A stretch of DNA of 64,000 nt from NCBI GenBank assembly GCA_038210495.1, contig JBBQWR010000004.1, positions 99,760 to 163,759 on the forward strand. Reading direction: 5' to 3'. Shown here piece after piece: positions 1 through 8,267 of this stretch (its first letter is position 1; each line of letters begins with the position of its first letter). A model generated the notes under the pieces. It was not told the origin of the DNA and made no database searches. It worked only from the letters and a program-made list of their open reading frames with translations. The translations under genes were made by a program, and so were the position numbers. The DNA is from JBBQWR01 sp038210495 (GTDB lineage: Bacteria; Planctomycetota; Planctomycetia; Pirellulales; DATAWG01).

Positions 1-73
1 TTAACGCTTTGTCGCGAATCGACGAAGCGACAGGCATATTCCGTGGATTCTTCCAAAACAGGAGTTTTTCATC

Positions 74-394
74 ATGGCATCGGTTCATTCGGAAACTGTC
101 GGTAGCGCTCAAACTGCTCATTCGGGTCAAACGGGCGCTCATGGGCAACAGCACGAAAAATCCGATCACGTTTCGCAGGGTGGTTCGCTGGAAAAAAATG
201 TCGGCCAGGCCGAGCGTATGGCTTCGCTAGTGGGCGGGGCTCTGCTGGCGCTTGTTGGCGTTTCGCGAATGTCGCTTACGAACGTGATCCTTGTCGGAGT
301 TGGCGCCAGCTTGCTATTCCGCGGCTCCACGGGCCACTGCAGCCTATATCAGCAACTGGGCATGAACACGAATCAAGAGCACGACTCGCACTGA
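74..394 (+). CDS. YgaP-like (DUF2892) membrane protein
   Basis: A 106-residue protein. The first 40 residues are polar and rich in His, Gln and Ser. A DUF2892-type module follows, recognised by NVGQAERMASLVGG, a hydrophobic stretch at about 49-82 that can form two short membrane helices, and the closing RGSTGHCSLYQQLG motif. This module usually sits at the inner membrane, alone or in front of a lipid-binding or rhodanese domain; here it stands alone, so no enzymatic role can be assigned. A GGAG at 61-64 lies 9 bases before the ATG. The His/Gln-rich N-terminal tail is longer than usual for the family. Confidence 0.8.
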   Translation: MASVHSETVGSAQTAHSGQTGAHGQQHEKSDHVSQGGSLEKNVGQAERMASLVGGALLALVGVSRMSLTNVILVGVGASLLFRGSTGHCSLYQQLGMNTNQEHDSH

Positions 395-519
395 TATGTT
401 CCCCGCAATCGTGCAGAAACCGGAGGAAATTCGATTCGGTTGCGATGAGGTTAAGCCGCAAAGCGCACGGTTTCGCGATGCGGCGGAGCCCTAGTTCTGC
501 ATCTGAGACGAATTAGCGG

Positions 520-1170
520 CTATTCCAAGACTTTGACGCGAAGGTTGCGAAAGTCTAGTGGCCCGGTGTGGTTCTGCAGTCCGATAAGCCCCTTTTCGCG
601 AGCCAAGCCCGGGTGTTTCTCGACGGCGTCTTTATGTTCGTCGAGATTCGCGTCGACGATGACCGACCCGTTGAGCGTCACTTTCACATGCCGGTGGTCG
701 CACAAGATATCGATCTTTTGCCACTCGCCGGCCGGCTTAATCACCCGCGGCTTCGATGCGACGACTCCATAGATGCTGCCGGCGTATTGCCAAGGCCGCA
801 GATGAGCATATTCGGGCGCCGCGTCGTCTAGCAATTGGATTTCCATTCCTGAGTACGCCGGGTCGCCTTCGAGCGGCGATCGGAGAAACACGCCGCTGTT
901 TCCCCCCTTTTTCAGCCGAAACTCGAGTTCGACCTTAAAATTGGCGTACTCGTCCGATGTGCCCAACCAGCCGCCGACCTCGCTTCCCTTGCAATGCAAA
1001 ATCCCGTCTTCGACGACCCACTGGCCCGGCTTGCCACCGACCTGCTTCCAGCCAGTCAGATCTTTGCCGTTAAAAAGGTCCTTCCATTGTGGTTCGGCCG
1101 CGATGGCGCGCGTCGAACACAGCGTCAGTGACACAGCCAAGACAAAAGCGACGAGATTCAAACGGCGCAT
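520..1170 (-). CDS. Secreted DUF1080 (3-keto-disaccharide hydrolase-like) protein
   Basis: A 216-residue exported protein. Residues 1-25 form a signal peptide ending near AIAA. The rest is a DUF1080 beta-sandwich, recognised by DLFNGKDLTGWK, the GNSGVFLR motif and MEIQLLDD. Members of this concanavalin-like family are very abundant in planctomycetes and some hydrolyse 3-keto-glycosides; the substrate here is unknown. The open frame runs 8 codons further upstream, but GAAGGAG lies 8 bases before the ATG at 1170, so that start is preferred. It appears to be a single-gene unit, with no close partner on the same strand. Confidence 0.85.
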   Translation of the reverse strand: MRRLNLVAFVLAVSLTLCSTRAIAAEPQWKDLFNGKDLTGWKQVGGKPGQWVVEDGILHCKGSEVGGWLGTSDEYANFKVELEFRLKKGGNSGVFLRSPLEGDPAYSGMEIQLLDDAAPEYAHLRPWQYAGSIYGVVASKPRVIKPAGEWQKIDILCDHRHVKVTLNGSVIVDANLDEHKDAVEKHPGLAREKGLIGLQNHTGPLDFRNLRVKVLE

Positions 1171-1302
1171 GAGGTGGGCTCCTTCGGTGGGCAAAGTGGA
1201 ATATAATTTGAGGCGGGAAAAACCAGCCGGCGGGCGCCCCGGTTAATTAGTCAAACAGTGGTCTACTTGCGTTGCGCTCCAGTAGCTCACCGAGCGATCG
1301 AA

Positions 1303-1794
1303 TCACTCTCCCAGTAACTCGCAGACGGCAATTTGTCCGAAGCATTCGTCGACTTCGATCCGCACGGACTGGGGCCGCTGGCCCGTTCGGGCGAACAAGT
1401 CGTCCAAAAGCCGCCGCCCGATGTATTGTGCCAATAACTCGGTGGTCGTATTAGCCACGGGTAGCAGCCTACAATCGCCGCGGGGGAAAGTCCAGCAGCG
1501 GTCGCGGAACGTCACTTCGACGCTCTGCTCGCCCGGCTGCACGCGAATTAGCGGATGCCCGGTCGGCAGGAGCATGTAATGATCCAATTCGGCGACAATC
1601 GCCTGCATTCCGTCGCGGAGGGCGATGAAGTCAATGACATAATGATTTTCATCCAGCCGGCCGGCCACCTCAGCCGCCACGCGGTAGTTGTGCCCATGCA
1701 ATCGCTCGCACACGTCGCCGTCGAAAGTGATGAAATGCGCAGCGCTAAAGACGAGCTGATCTTTTTCGATTCGGACGTGAAATCTGCTGGACAT
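1303..1794 (-). CDS. 6-pyruvoyl-tetrahydropterin synthase / QueD family enzyme
   Basis: A protein of about 163 residues in the PTPS/QueD T-fold family, which converts dihydroneopterin triphosphate to 6-carboxy- or 6-pyruvoyl-tetrahydropterin. The zinc site is visible as His20 (FSAAHF) and His33/His35 (ERLHGHNY), with the catalytic-type Cys29 just before. A further motif is DFIALRD, and Glu in TTTELLAQ is the expected substrate-binding acid. Start candidates are ATG at 1794 or 1803 and TTG at 1812; 1794 best matches family length, and no strong Shine-Dalgarno separates them. It lies just downstream of the M91-like gene. Whether it serves queuosine or pterin synthesis cannot be read from the context. 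Confidence 0.8.
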   Translation of the reverse strand: MSSRFHVRIEKDQLVFSAAHFITFDGDVCERLHGHNYRVAAEVAGRLDENHYVIDFIALRDGMQAIVAELDHYMLLPTGHPLIRVQPGEQSVEVTFRDRCWTFPRGDCRLLPVANTTTELLAQYIGRRLLDDLFARTGQRPQSVRIEVDECFGQIAVCELLGE

Positions 1795-1814
1795 CGAGCA
1801 CATCGCCAACAATA

Positions 1815-2630
1815 TCAGTGCGTCAGTTGGGCAAATGGCGAACGGGCGCGCGTGGCGCGGGGCTTTGTCTGCAACTCGAAATAGCGGCGAATCGGGTTGA
1901 AGCTCGCATGCACATGTCTCAGCGATTGGGCTAAGCTCGATTCTTGCCGGACGAACTGCTCGACCAACTCGTACTTGTAATTGGTGGGGTCCTTCGTCGG
2001 CAGAAATTTCGTTCCCGAGTCTTGATTGTGCGACAACGGCGTGAAGTCGTGATGATCGGACCGCAAGTCGATGTTGCGGCCCGTTTCCGACGAGTAGATA
2101 TTCGCGACCAGAATCGCGAAAAACTCCTCGACCGTGTTGTACATGTGGCCCAGCGGTTGGGGGCTAAACAACCCGCGCATTTCACGGGCGCCGTGCACCA
2201 TTTCGTGGAACAGGACTTCGTCCGGCTGGGCTCCATTCTTGTGGCCGACATGCCCCGTCTTGCAATACTTGACCCAAGTGCTTGCCGTGAATTTGAGCAC
2301 CGCGTCGCTCCCGCCCCCCAGTCCATTGATGTTGTGGCCGGCGGCATCCGTGATCAGCGAGCCATCCACGCCCGATCTCTCGGGCACGCCGTTGGGTGTC
2401 GCGTGCTGATAATCGGTGGCCTTGGCATAGGCATTGAAGATGCCGTCGAGCGGGATGATTTGCAATTTTTTATGCGCGCGGCGGTCGATTTCGCCGAAAA
2501 CGGCTGCGCCGGTTCCGGAGTGCTGAATTTGCTTGAGCAGGTGCTCGACCGTGCTCTCGTAATGCTCGGGACCATGCACGCCGGTTTGGCCCGCGCCGGA
2601 AATGGTGATATGCCGAGAGAATTTTCGCAT
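1815..2630 (-). CDS. M91 (NleD-like) family zinc metallopeptidase
   Basis: About 271 residues. The zincin motif HEMVH at 142-146 sits in VLFHEMVHGAREMRG, preceded by a Gly-rich GLGGGSDAVLKF segment. YNTVEEFFAILVANIY follows at about 164-179; its acidic pair may give the third zinc ligand. This arrangement resembles peptidase family M91, whose founder is the type III effector NleD. Bacterial homologues outside pathogens are mostly uncharacterised. No signal peptide is evident from ATG 2630; a TTG start at 2696 would add a hydrophobic N-terminus (CVFFLFLAH) but has no better ribosome site. It lies between a small-protein gene and the QueD-type gene on the same strand. The family call is from motifs only. 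Confidence 0.65.
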   Translation of the reverse strand: MRKFSRHITISGAGQTGVHGPEHYESTVEHLLKQIQHSGTGAAVFGEIDRRAHKKLQIIPLDGIFNAYAKATDYQHATPNGVPERSGVDGSLITDAAGHNINGLGGGSDAVLKFTASTWVKYCKTGHVGHKNGAQPDEVLFHEMVHGAREMRGLFSPQPLGHMYNTVEEFFAILVANIYSSETGRNIDLRSDHHDFTPLSHNQDSGTKFLPTKDPTNYKYELVEQFVRQESSLAQSLRHVHASFNPIRRYFELQTKPRATRARSPFAQLTH

Positions 2631-2717
2631 GTGAGTCTCGCTGCCTTGGGGCGCGTGAGCAAGGAAAAGGAAAAAGACGCACGCAAACGAGTGCAAGCCG
2701 GCCCGGGCGAGTGCCGC

Positions 2718-2930
2718 TCAGCCCCCCTTCTTCTTGAGTTCGAGGACGATGGCCTGAACCTCCTCGACGGTCATTTTCACATTGTGTTCGGCGGCGAATG
2801 CCACGATTTGCTTCGGATCGGTCGTGCCATCGTCCAGGGCTCGCTCGACCAACTCGCGTTTGGTCGGGGGTTTCCAGTTGACGACTTTTTCTTCGGAGCC
2901 TGCCGAATTTGATTTTGCGTCGCGCGACAT
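2718..2930 (-). CDS. Small charged protein, unknown function
   Basis: A 70-residue soluble protein with a polar N-terminus. A helical segment follows (TKRELVERALDDG, PKQIVAFAAEHNVKMTVEEVQAIVLELKKKG) that looks like a compact helix-turn-helix-type fold; planctomycetes carry similar short proteins. The start is well supported: AGGAGG at 2938-2943 lies 7 bases from the ATG. The same frame stays open far upstream, where another well-placed start with a signal peptide lies at 3260 (separate entry). It heads the minus-strand group with the M91-like and QueD-type genes. DNA binding is only a guess from the helical pattern. Confidence 0.6.
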   Translation of the reverse strand: MSRDAKSNSAGSEEKVVNWKPPTKRELVERALDDGTTDPKQIVAFAAEHNVKMTVEEVQAIVLELKKKGG

Positions 2931-3260
2931 GGATGGGCCTCCTACGGTGGATAGTTGAGTCTTACGAAATCGGCAATAATTTTGAACGAAGCATTCCATC
3001 TCGCAACCGGAGGGAATTCCTTCTGCAACAATGCGGTTGACGGCGACAGACGGCAGCCAATCCCAATAGAACGCAGTGTCGGGGGCGATAGATTTGCTCG
3101 AACCAGCGGCGCTCGAATCGACTCGAGCTGGCGAGCGGTTGTCGCGACGACGTTCGCGGACATTTCTCCGAACCACGTTGTCGGGCGTCTCGGCCGATAA
3201 GACGGCGACCGCCCCCCAGAGCAGCACGACTCCGGCGGTGACCAAGCTGAGCGGTTTCAT
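2718..3260 (-). CDS. Alternative longer frame with signal peptide (possible secreted protein)
   Basis: Reading in the same frame as the 70-residue protein but from ATG 3260 gives 180 residues. They begin with a good signal peptide (MKPLSLVTAGVVLLWGAVAV, then LSAE) and continue into an Arg-rich, low-complexity stretch. A GAAGGA precedes this ATG at suitable distance. There are two explanations. One is a single exported protein with a second internal start. The other is a decayed or frameshifted short secreted gene that happens to read into the downstream gene, since long open frames are common at this GC content. Only the last 70 residues look conserved in style. Confidence 0.3.
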   Translation of the reverse strand: MKPLSLVTAGVVLLWGAVAVLSAETPDNVVRRNVRERRRDNRSPARVDSSAAGSSKSIAPDTAFYWDWLPSVAVNRIVAEGIPSGCEMECFVQNYCRFRKTQLSTVGGPSMSRDAKSNSAGSEEKVVNWKPPTKRELVERALDDGTTDPKQIVAFAAEHNVKMTVEEVQAIVLELKKKGG

Positions 3261-3425
3261 GATTCGGTCCTTCACTACGGAGCCCCTACAGCGGCGACCC
3301 CGACGGTTCTCGGATAAGCTCTTGGATACCCCCCTGCGAACGAAACCAGTTATAGCAGCGGCGGGGGCTCGCATCAAGAAAAAGCGCCGGCGGCCGATTG
3401 AGGGTAATTGACGAGCCCCCAACGC

Positions 3426-3460
3426 AAAAACCCAAGTGACACAACGGCGTGTCACTTGGG
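3426..3460 (-). terminator. Rho-independent terminator of tRNA-Ser
   Basis: A perfect 12-base inverted repeat (3431-3442 with 3449-3460) with a 6-base loop, followed on the minus strand by TTTTTG. It lies 8 bases beyond the tRNA 3' end. Confidence 0.9.
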
Positions 3461-3468
3461 CAATGATG

Positions 3469-3557
3469 CGGAGAGGACAGGATTCGAACCTGCGGACCAG
3501 GTTACCCCGGTCACCGATTTAGCAAACCGGCGCTTTCGACCACTCAGCCACCTCTCC
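3469..3557 (-). tRNA. tRNA-Ser (anticodon GCU)
   Basis: An 89-base type II tRNA. The acceptor stem is GGAGAGG/CCTCTCC with discriminator G. The D-arm is GGCTGAGTGGTCGAAAGC, the anticodon loop TTTGCTAAA carries GCT, and a long variable arm of serine type follows (GGTGACCGGGGTAACCTGG). The T-arm is CGCAGGTTCGAATCCTG. The 3' CCA is not encoded. It reads AGC/AGU codons. A strong terminator follows directly and no other tRNA is adjacent, so it is a single-gene unit. Confidence 0.95.
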
Positions 3558-3813
3558 TCAATTGGTTCCGCCAGAAGGGCGGCCCACAAAAATTCTATGG
3601 ATTCCCTGGCCGACCGCAAGGTATGTTGGCCGCTGATCGTCGCTTTTTGTTCGTTCGCGGTTCCCATGGGTTTCGCGGTCCCTTGAGTAGCGATTCGGAG
3701 AAGGGGCAGTCCCCAGTTTTGCTCCTCGGAGTGCGCGAAATGGGACAGCCCCCGGCGGTTATGTGCGGTCAGTCAAAGATTTATTGCGATTCCTTTCTTG
3801 CTGAAGTCGATTC

Positions 3814-5019
3814 ATGCCTCTCGATTTGGTTCAAACGCTTCGCGATCTGGTGGCGATCCCCAGCGTCAATCCGATGGGACGAGCGGTTAGCGGACCGGAA
3901 TATCTCGAGACCCGGGTCACCGACTACCTCCAGCAATTGTTTCACCGACTGGGTTTAAGGCACGAGCGGCAGACAATCGCTCCGGGTCGCGAGAATATAT
4001 TCGCAGCCATCGACGAGACGGCGCAAGAGGATAGCCCGCTGGTTTTGCTCGAGGTGCACCAAGACACCGTGCCGGTCGAGGGGATGACGATCGATCCGTT
4101 CGGGGCGACGGTTCGCGATGGCCGATTGTCGGGCCGCGGTTCGTGCGATGTCAAAGGGGGAATGACGGGGATGCTGGGCGCGGTGGCTCGGCTCACGGAG
4201 TTGCCCATTGGCCGCCGGCCGAACGTGGTGTTGGCCTGCACGGTCAACGAGGAATATGGCTTTACCGGCGCCACCGGACTATGCCGATTTTGGGGCGATC
4301 TCAAATCGCCGCTGTTTCCTCGCAGACCGGACGCAGCCATCGTCGCCGAGCCCACTCGCCTGGGAGTCGTTGTCGCCCACAAGGGCGTGGTGCGGTGGCG
4401 ATGCCGAACGGCCGGTCGGGCCGCCCACAGTTCGCAGCCGGAGCTAGGGGACAACGCCGTCTATCGCATGGCCGCCGTTGTGAGCGCTCTGGAAAGTTAT
4501 CAGCAACAGGTGCTGAGCGTCGCGGACGGGCACCCGCTCTGCGGCGGCCCGACGTTGAATGTCGGGACGATCGCCGGCGGAATCAGTGTGAACACCGTGC
4601 CCGACAGGTGTGCGATCGAGATCGATCGGCGCTTGGCGCCGGGCGAAGAGCCAGTCGCCGCCTATCGACATGTGATCGACTTTGTGGCCAGTCGCTTGGC
4701 TCAACGTGAGGCTCGGTCGCTAGCGGAGCAAGTGACGCACGAACCGCCGTTCATGATCAGCCCGGGCTTGTCCGACCGGGACAACGGCCCGCTTGCCCAG
4801 AGGTTGGCGGCCGTAGCGCGAAAAGTAACGGGTCGCGGCGAGCAATCCGGCGTGCCGTTTGGGACCGACGCCGCCGCGATCGCCGCCTCTGGCGTTCCGA
4901 CCGTCGTATTCGGCCCAGGCTCGATCGAGCAGGCCCACACGGCCGACGAATGGATCGATCTGGCCGAGGTTGCAACGGCCAGCGAAATCTTGTTCCGGCT
5001 GCTGAAGGAATGGGAATAA
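3814..5019 (+). CDS. M20 family deacylase (ArgE/DapE-type)
   Basis: A 401-residue cytosolic metallohydrolase of the ArgE/DapE/ACY1 family, which removes acyl groups from amino acids or related amides using two metals. Visible motifs in order are LLEVHQDTVPVEG (metal His and Asp), GRGSCDVKGGMTGM (bridging Asp), NEEYGF (general base and metal Glu), IVAEPT (metal Glu) and AHTADEWI (last metal His). The middle dimerisation domain carries GRAAHSSQPELG. Sequence alone cannot separate acetylornithine, succinyl-diaminopimelate or other amide substrates. The ribosome site is weak; the ATG at 3814 fits the usual family N-terminus. No arg or dap genes are adjacent. Confidence 0.88.
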   Translation: MPLDLVQTLRDLVAIPSVNPMGRAVSGPEYLETRVTDYLQQLFHRLGLRHERQTIAPGRENIFAAIDETAQEDSPLVLLEVHQDTVPVEGMTIDPFGATVRDGRLSGRGSCDVKGGMTGMLGAVARLTELPIGRRPNVVLACTVNEEYGFTGATGLCRFWGDLKSPLFPRRPDAAIVAEPTRLGVVVAHKGVVRWRCRTAGRAAHSSQPELGDNAVYRMAAVVSALESYQQQVLSVADGHPLCGGPTLNVGTIAGGISVNTVPDRCAIEIDRRLAPGEEPVAAYRHVIDFVASRLAQREARSLAEQVTHEPPFMISPGLSDRDNGPLAQRLAAVARKVTGRGEQSGVPFGTDAAAIAASGVPTVVFGPGSIEQAHTADEWIDLAEVATASEILFRLLKEWE

Positions 5020-5182
5020 AGGCGAAGCGCGGATAAGGTGGCCGTCTCGTTCGGTCCGAGGAAAATGGCTGAGCCGACCGCAGGGGAACTTTTTTTGCGG
5101 ACGGCCGGCAATTAGAATACAATCCCCAATCCGCCACGGATTGTGGACGTGTTACTCACCGAACCCGCACCAGGAGTCACTC

Positions 5183-6037
5183 ATGCGTTTTGCTGTTGCT
5201 GTTCTTTCGCTCGGTTTGTTGGTTGGCGCCGCCCGCGCCGAATCGCCCGATTCTTCCGGCGCCGAAAAATTGGGCTGGAAGCTAGCCTTGCAAAGTTGGT
5301 CGGGCAATTTCGCTCCCGACAGCGAACATACGGTCATGCGATCGCTGGAGTACGCCAAGAAGCTCGGCATCCACTATCTCGAAGTCTTCCCCGGTCAAAA
5401 GCTCGGTGGCAAAGAGAAGGGCAGTTTCGGCCCGGATATGTCCGAGGCCGAGCAGAAGTTCATTCTCGACGCCGCTAAGGACGCCGACGTGAAGATCATC
5501 GACACGGGTGTGATTGGACTGCCCAGCGATGAAGCCGGCTCCCGCAAAGTGTTCGATTGGGCCAAGAAGATGGGCATCACCACGATCGTCAGCGAGCCGG
5601 AGGAAAAGGCCCTGCCGATGATCGACAAGCTGGCCGGCGAATACGGCATCAACGTCGCCCTGCACGATCATCCGAAGCCGAGCCGCTATTGGGATCCGGA
5701 ATACACCTACGACCACATCAAGGACCTCAAGCATGTCGGTTTTTGCGCCGACGTGGGCCACTGGAAGCGCAGCGGGCTAATCCCGGCCGATGTACTCGAG
5801 AAGTACGGTGACAAGGTCTTTTCGTCGCATTTCAAAGACCTAGTGAAGGACGGCGGCGGAATGCACGACGTCCCTTGGGGCACGGGCGAAAGCCGCGCGG
5901 CCGACATGCTCGCCGCGCTGAAGAAGCACAACTTCAAGGGCCCGATCGCGATCGAGTACGAATACCACTGGGACGTGCCGACGCTGCAAAAGTGCGTCGA
6001 TTTCTTCAATGAAACGGCGAACAAGTTGGCCAAGTAA
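5183..6037 (+). CDS. Secreted sugar phosphate isomerase/epimerase-like protein
   Basis: A 284-residue exported protein. Residues 1-18 are a signal peptide (MRFAVAVLSLGLLVGAARA). The rest is a xylose-isomerase-like TIM barrel, shown by YLEVFPGQ, INVALHDHPKP, VGFCADVGHW and FSSHFKDL, with a closing PIAIEYE. The metal-ligand acids and histidines of that superfamily are in place (E, D, H, E pattern). Exported members are common in planctomycetes, often with DUF1080 proteins, and are linked to sugar oxidation and isomerisation; the substrate is unknown. AGGAG at 5172-5176 sets the start, with a 6-base spacer, in preference to the in-frame ATG at 5141. A strong hairpin follows the stop. Confidence 0.85.
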   Translation: MRFAVAVLSLGLLVGAARAESPDSSGAEKLGWKLALQSWSGNFAPDSEHTVMRSLEYAKKLGIHYLEVFPGQKLGGKEKGSFGPDMSEAEQKFILDAAKDADVKIIDTGVIGLPSDEAGSRKVFDWAKKMGITTIVSEPEEKALPMIDKLAGEYGINVALHDHPKPSRYWDPEYTYDHIKDLKHVGFCADVGHWKRSGLIPADVLEKYGDKVFSSHFKDLVKDGGGMHDVPWGTGESRAADMLAALKKHNFKGPIAIEYEYHWDVPTLQKCVDFFNETANKLAK

Positions 6038-6054
6038 CCACGCGAACTTGCGGC

Positions 6055-6085
6055 TTTAGCCCCCGGCGACTCGCCGGGGGCTAAA
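6055..6085 (+). terminator. Perfect hairpin after isomerase gene
   Basis: Two 15-base arms (6055-6069 and 6071-6085) are perfectly complementary, beginning TTTAGCCCCCGG. No U-run follows, so it may be a terminator, an mRNA 3' end stabiliser, or one of the dispersed palindromes of this genome. Confidence 0.65.
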
Positions 6086-6335
6086 GGGGCCGCCCAGGGC
6101 TCGCGCCAAAAGAGATGCCTCGAGAAGGCGGAAATGACGAATGACGAAACACCCCATGTCTAATCAATGACTAATGTTCATACGACGAAATGACTAAGGT
6201 TTGCAGGCGACTCTTAGAACTGCGGAATGATTGCGAAAAATGAACAGACCCACATAGCGGCCAATCCCGATTTCAGCTCTTCGTGCTTCGTAAGGCGTCA
6301 TTCATTAGACGGTCGTCAATAGATATTTGAACAAT

Positions 6336-6383
6336 CCGGGGCTTCGGCGCGGACGCCTCCAACCCCGGCCGCCCGGAGTATTG
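6336..6383 (+). repeat. 48-base dispersed repeat, copy 1
   Basis: It begins CCGGGGCTTCGGCG and ends GGAGTATTG. The match to 14337-14384 is 43 of 48 bases. It has internal inverted symmetry (CCGGGGC and GCCTCC-CCCCGG) and lies just upstream of the phosphoglycerate kinase gene. Confidence 0.75.
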
Positions 6384-6425
6384 CTAGCGGTTCCAAGGAA
6401 GCAAGGGATATTTAACGGAGTATCG

Positions 6426-7832
6426 ATGATGGCTGTGACGGAAGCTGGGATGTTGAACGTTCTTCGCGCGCTGTTGGGCGCCGAATCGGGCGGTCCCAAG
6501 AAGACGTTGGAGCAGTATCTAGCCTCAATTCCCCGGCTGTCGAAGCTTTCCGACGTGCCGCGCGGGACGCCGGTGTTGATTCGCGGAGATGTCGACGCCA
6601 AGCCGGGTTCAAAAATCGGCGAAGGGGACGAGCGGCTGCGATCGATGGTCGCCACGCTCAAGTTCGGCATCGAGCGAGGCTGGAAGCAGATCGTGTTTGG
6701 GCATATTGGCCGCAAGCCGGAAGGATCGCTCAAATCGGTCGCCGCCAGGATCGGCGAATTGCTCGGCCAAAAGGTCGGCCTCCTCAACGACTGGCTCGAT
6801 GAACCGTCGATGACGATCAAGCCGGAGGTCTCGGCCGCGATCGCCGACGCTCCGCCGGACGCCGTGCTCGTGCTCGACAATACGCGGCGCTACGACATCG
6901 AACGGGCGCTGTGGCACGCGACGCCCGACGATCTGCCGAAATTGGCTGGCCCGCTCGCGAAATTTGCCAATGAATTCGCGGCAAAGGTAGCCAAGGTTTA
7001 CGTCAACGAAGCCTTGTCCGCCGGCAGTTTGGACGCATCTTCGACCGTCGTTCCCGCGGCCATGGATCGAGTGGCGCTGGGCAATTATATCGCCGCCGAA
7101 TTCGATGGCCCGATGAAGCAGTGCCTCAAGACCGAACTAGTTGTCTTTAGCGGGCTCAAGATCGACAAGCTGGATGACCTACAAGCGATGATCGAGCGCG
7201 GCACGATCCACTGGGTGTTCGCCGCCGGTTCATTGGCGATGGCGCTGCGCAAAGGGGCCGGCGAACTCGACGGCGTCAACATACCCTTGGGCTTAGCCGA
7301 AGACCCCGCTCAAAGCGAACAGCCTTTTTACATTGGTCGCGAGCGCGTCGAGCAGGCGAAGCGAATGATCGCCGACGGGCGGAAAAAGGGCATTCAATTC
7401 GTGCTGCCGGTCGATTCGATTCTGCAGGACGGTCGCGCGGCCGACACGATCGGCCCCCAGGATCAGCAGTTCGATGTCGGCCCGAAGACGAGCGAACTGT
7501 TCGCCAAAAAAATCGGTGAGTTTCTCGAATCGGTCAAACCAGCGCTGGCCGGCGGCCAGCCGGTCGTGGCCTTTCACAACGGCGTGTTCGGGATGTTCGA
7601 GGATCCCCGGTTCGAAGAAGGGACTCGCAAATTCGTCTCGCAGCTCAAGCGGATGAAAGTCGCCGGCGTGCATGTTTATGTCGGCGGTGGGGAAGGGGGC
7701 AAGGCCCTGGAAAAATATGGCCAGCCCGACTGGGTGACGCATTGCTTCACGGCCGGCGGCACGGTGCTCAACGCGCTGGGCAGTGCGCCGGTGCCATATC
7801 TAGTAAGTCTCTCGCTGGCGGCGAATAGGTAG
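6426..7832 (+). CDS. Divergent phosphoglycerate kinase
   Basis: A 468-residue cytosolic protein, longer than the usual 390-415 residues. The PGK fold is recognisable throughout: LIRGDVD (usual RxDFN), VFGHIGRKPEG (usual HLGRP), LDNTRRY (usual ENLRF), VYVNEALSAGS (usual VNDAFGxxHR), VFSGLKID (usual GGxKV), FHNGVFGMFED (usual WNGPxGVFE), VGGGEGG (usual GGGDS) and TAGGTVLNAL (usual STGGGA). Several usual residues differ: the Asn of DFN is Asp, the Arg of the HRAHAS stretch is missing, and the ATP-site Asp is Glu. It may be a paralogue with altered kinetics or role. A GGAG lies upstream of tandem ATGs at 6426 and 6429; no other glycolytic gene is adjacent. Confidence 0.8.
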   Translation: MMAVTEAGMLNVLRALLGAESGGPKKTLEQYLASIPRLSKLSDVPRGTPVLIRGDVDAKPGSKIGEGDERLRSMVATLKFGIERGWKQIVFGHIGRKPEGSLKSVAARIGELLGQKVGLLNDWLDEPSMTIKPEVSAAIADAPPDAVLVLDNTRRYDIERALWHATPDDLPKLAGPLAKFANEFAAKVAKVYVNEALSAGSLDASSTVVPAAMDRVALGNYIAAEFDGPMKQCLKTELVVFSGLKIDKLDDLQAMIERGTIHWVFAAGSLAMALRKGAGELDGVNIPLGLAEDPAQSEQPFYIGRERVEQAKRMIADGRKKGIQFVLPVDSILQDGRAADTIGPQDQQFDVGPKTSELFAKKIGEFLESVKPALAGGQPVVAFHNGVFGMFEDPRFEEGTRKFVSQLKRMKVAGVHVYVGGGEGGKALEKYGQPDWVTHCFTAGGTVLNALGSAPVPYLVSLSLAANR

Positions 7833-8267
7833 GATCATGGCCGGCAATGTGTGGCGGATGGCGAGTCAGGCAAAGCCGCTAGCGCTTGCGCTGCTGTTTC
7901 AGGCCTGATATCTTGCAGTCCTTGCGCGGTCGGCAGCCGTCCTCTCATCAACTTCACCCGCCGCTTGGGATACGACATTCGCCAGCCCGTCTCTTCCCAG
8001 CCGCTACAACCGCTGCCTGCGACCTTTCCGATTCCGCTGGCATAAACGGTCGCCGAGAGAGAAACGCACGGGATATTTGGGTGAACTGGCTAAGGAGGTC
8101 GTTTCGGGCAACCGATACCTTCTGGTAGATCAGCCATTGGTTCTGCGAGCCTGGATCGCCACGTCGGCCCTAGTAAGGACTGCCGGCGGCCGGTCGGCAG
8201 CGTTTAGGGCCGCGAAACCGATTGGCAGTCCAGTTTACTGTCCCCGTTTTTTGTAAGGAGTCTCCCC
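7833..8267. other. Intergenic, 435 bases, no gene seen
   Basis: Short open frames here have no ribosome site or recognisable product. The last bases hold the AAGGAG that serves the Cys-rich gene. No clear promoter or hairpin is seen. Confidence 0.5.

Noticed and set aside
3469..3557. The tRNA-Ser as an integration site of a mobile element
   Set aside because: No integrase gene or repeat of the tRNA end was seen nearby.
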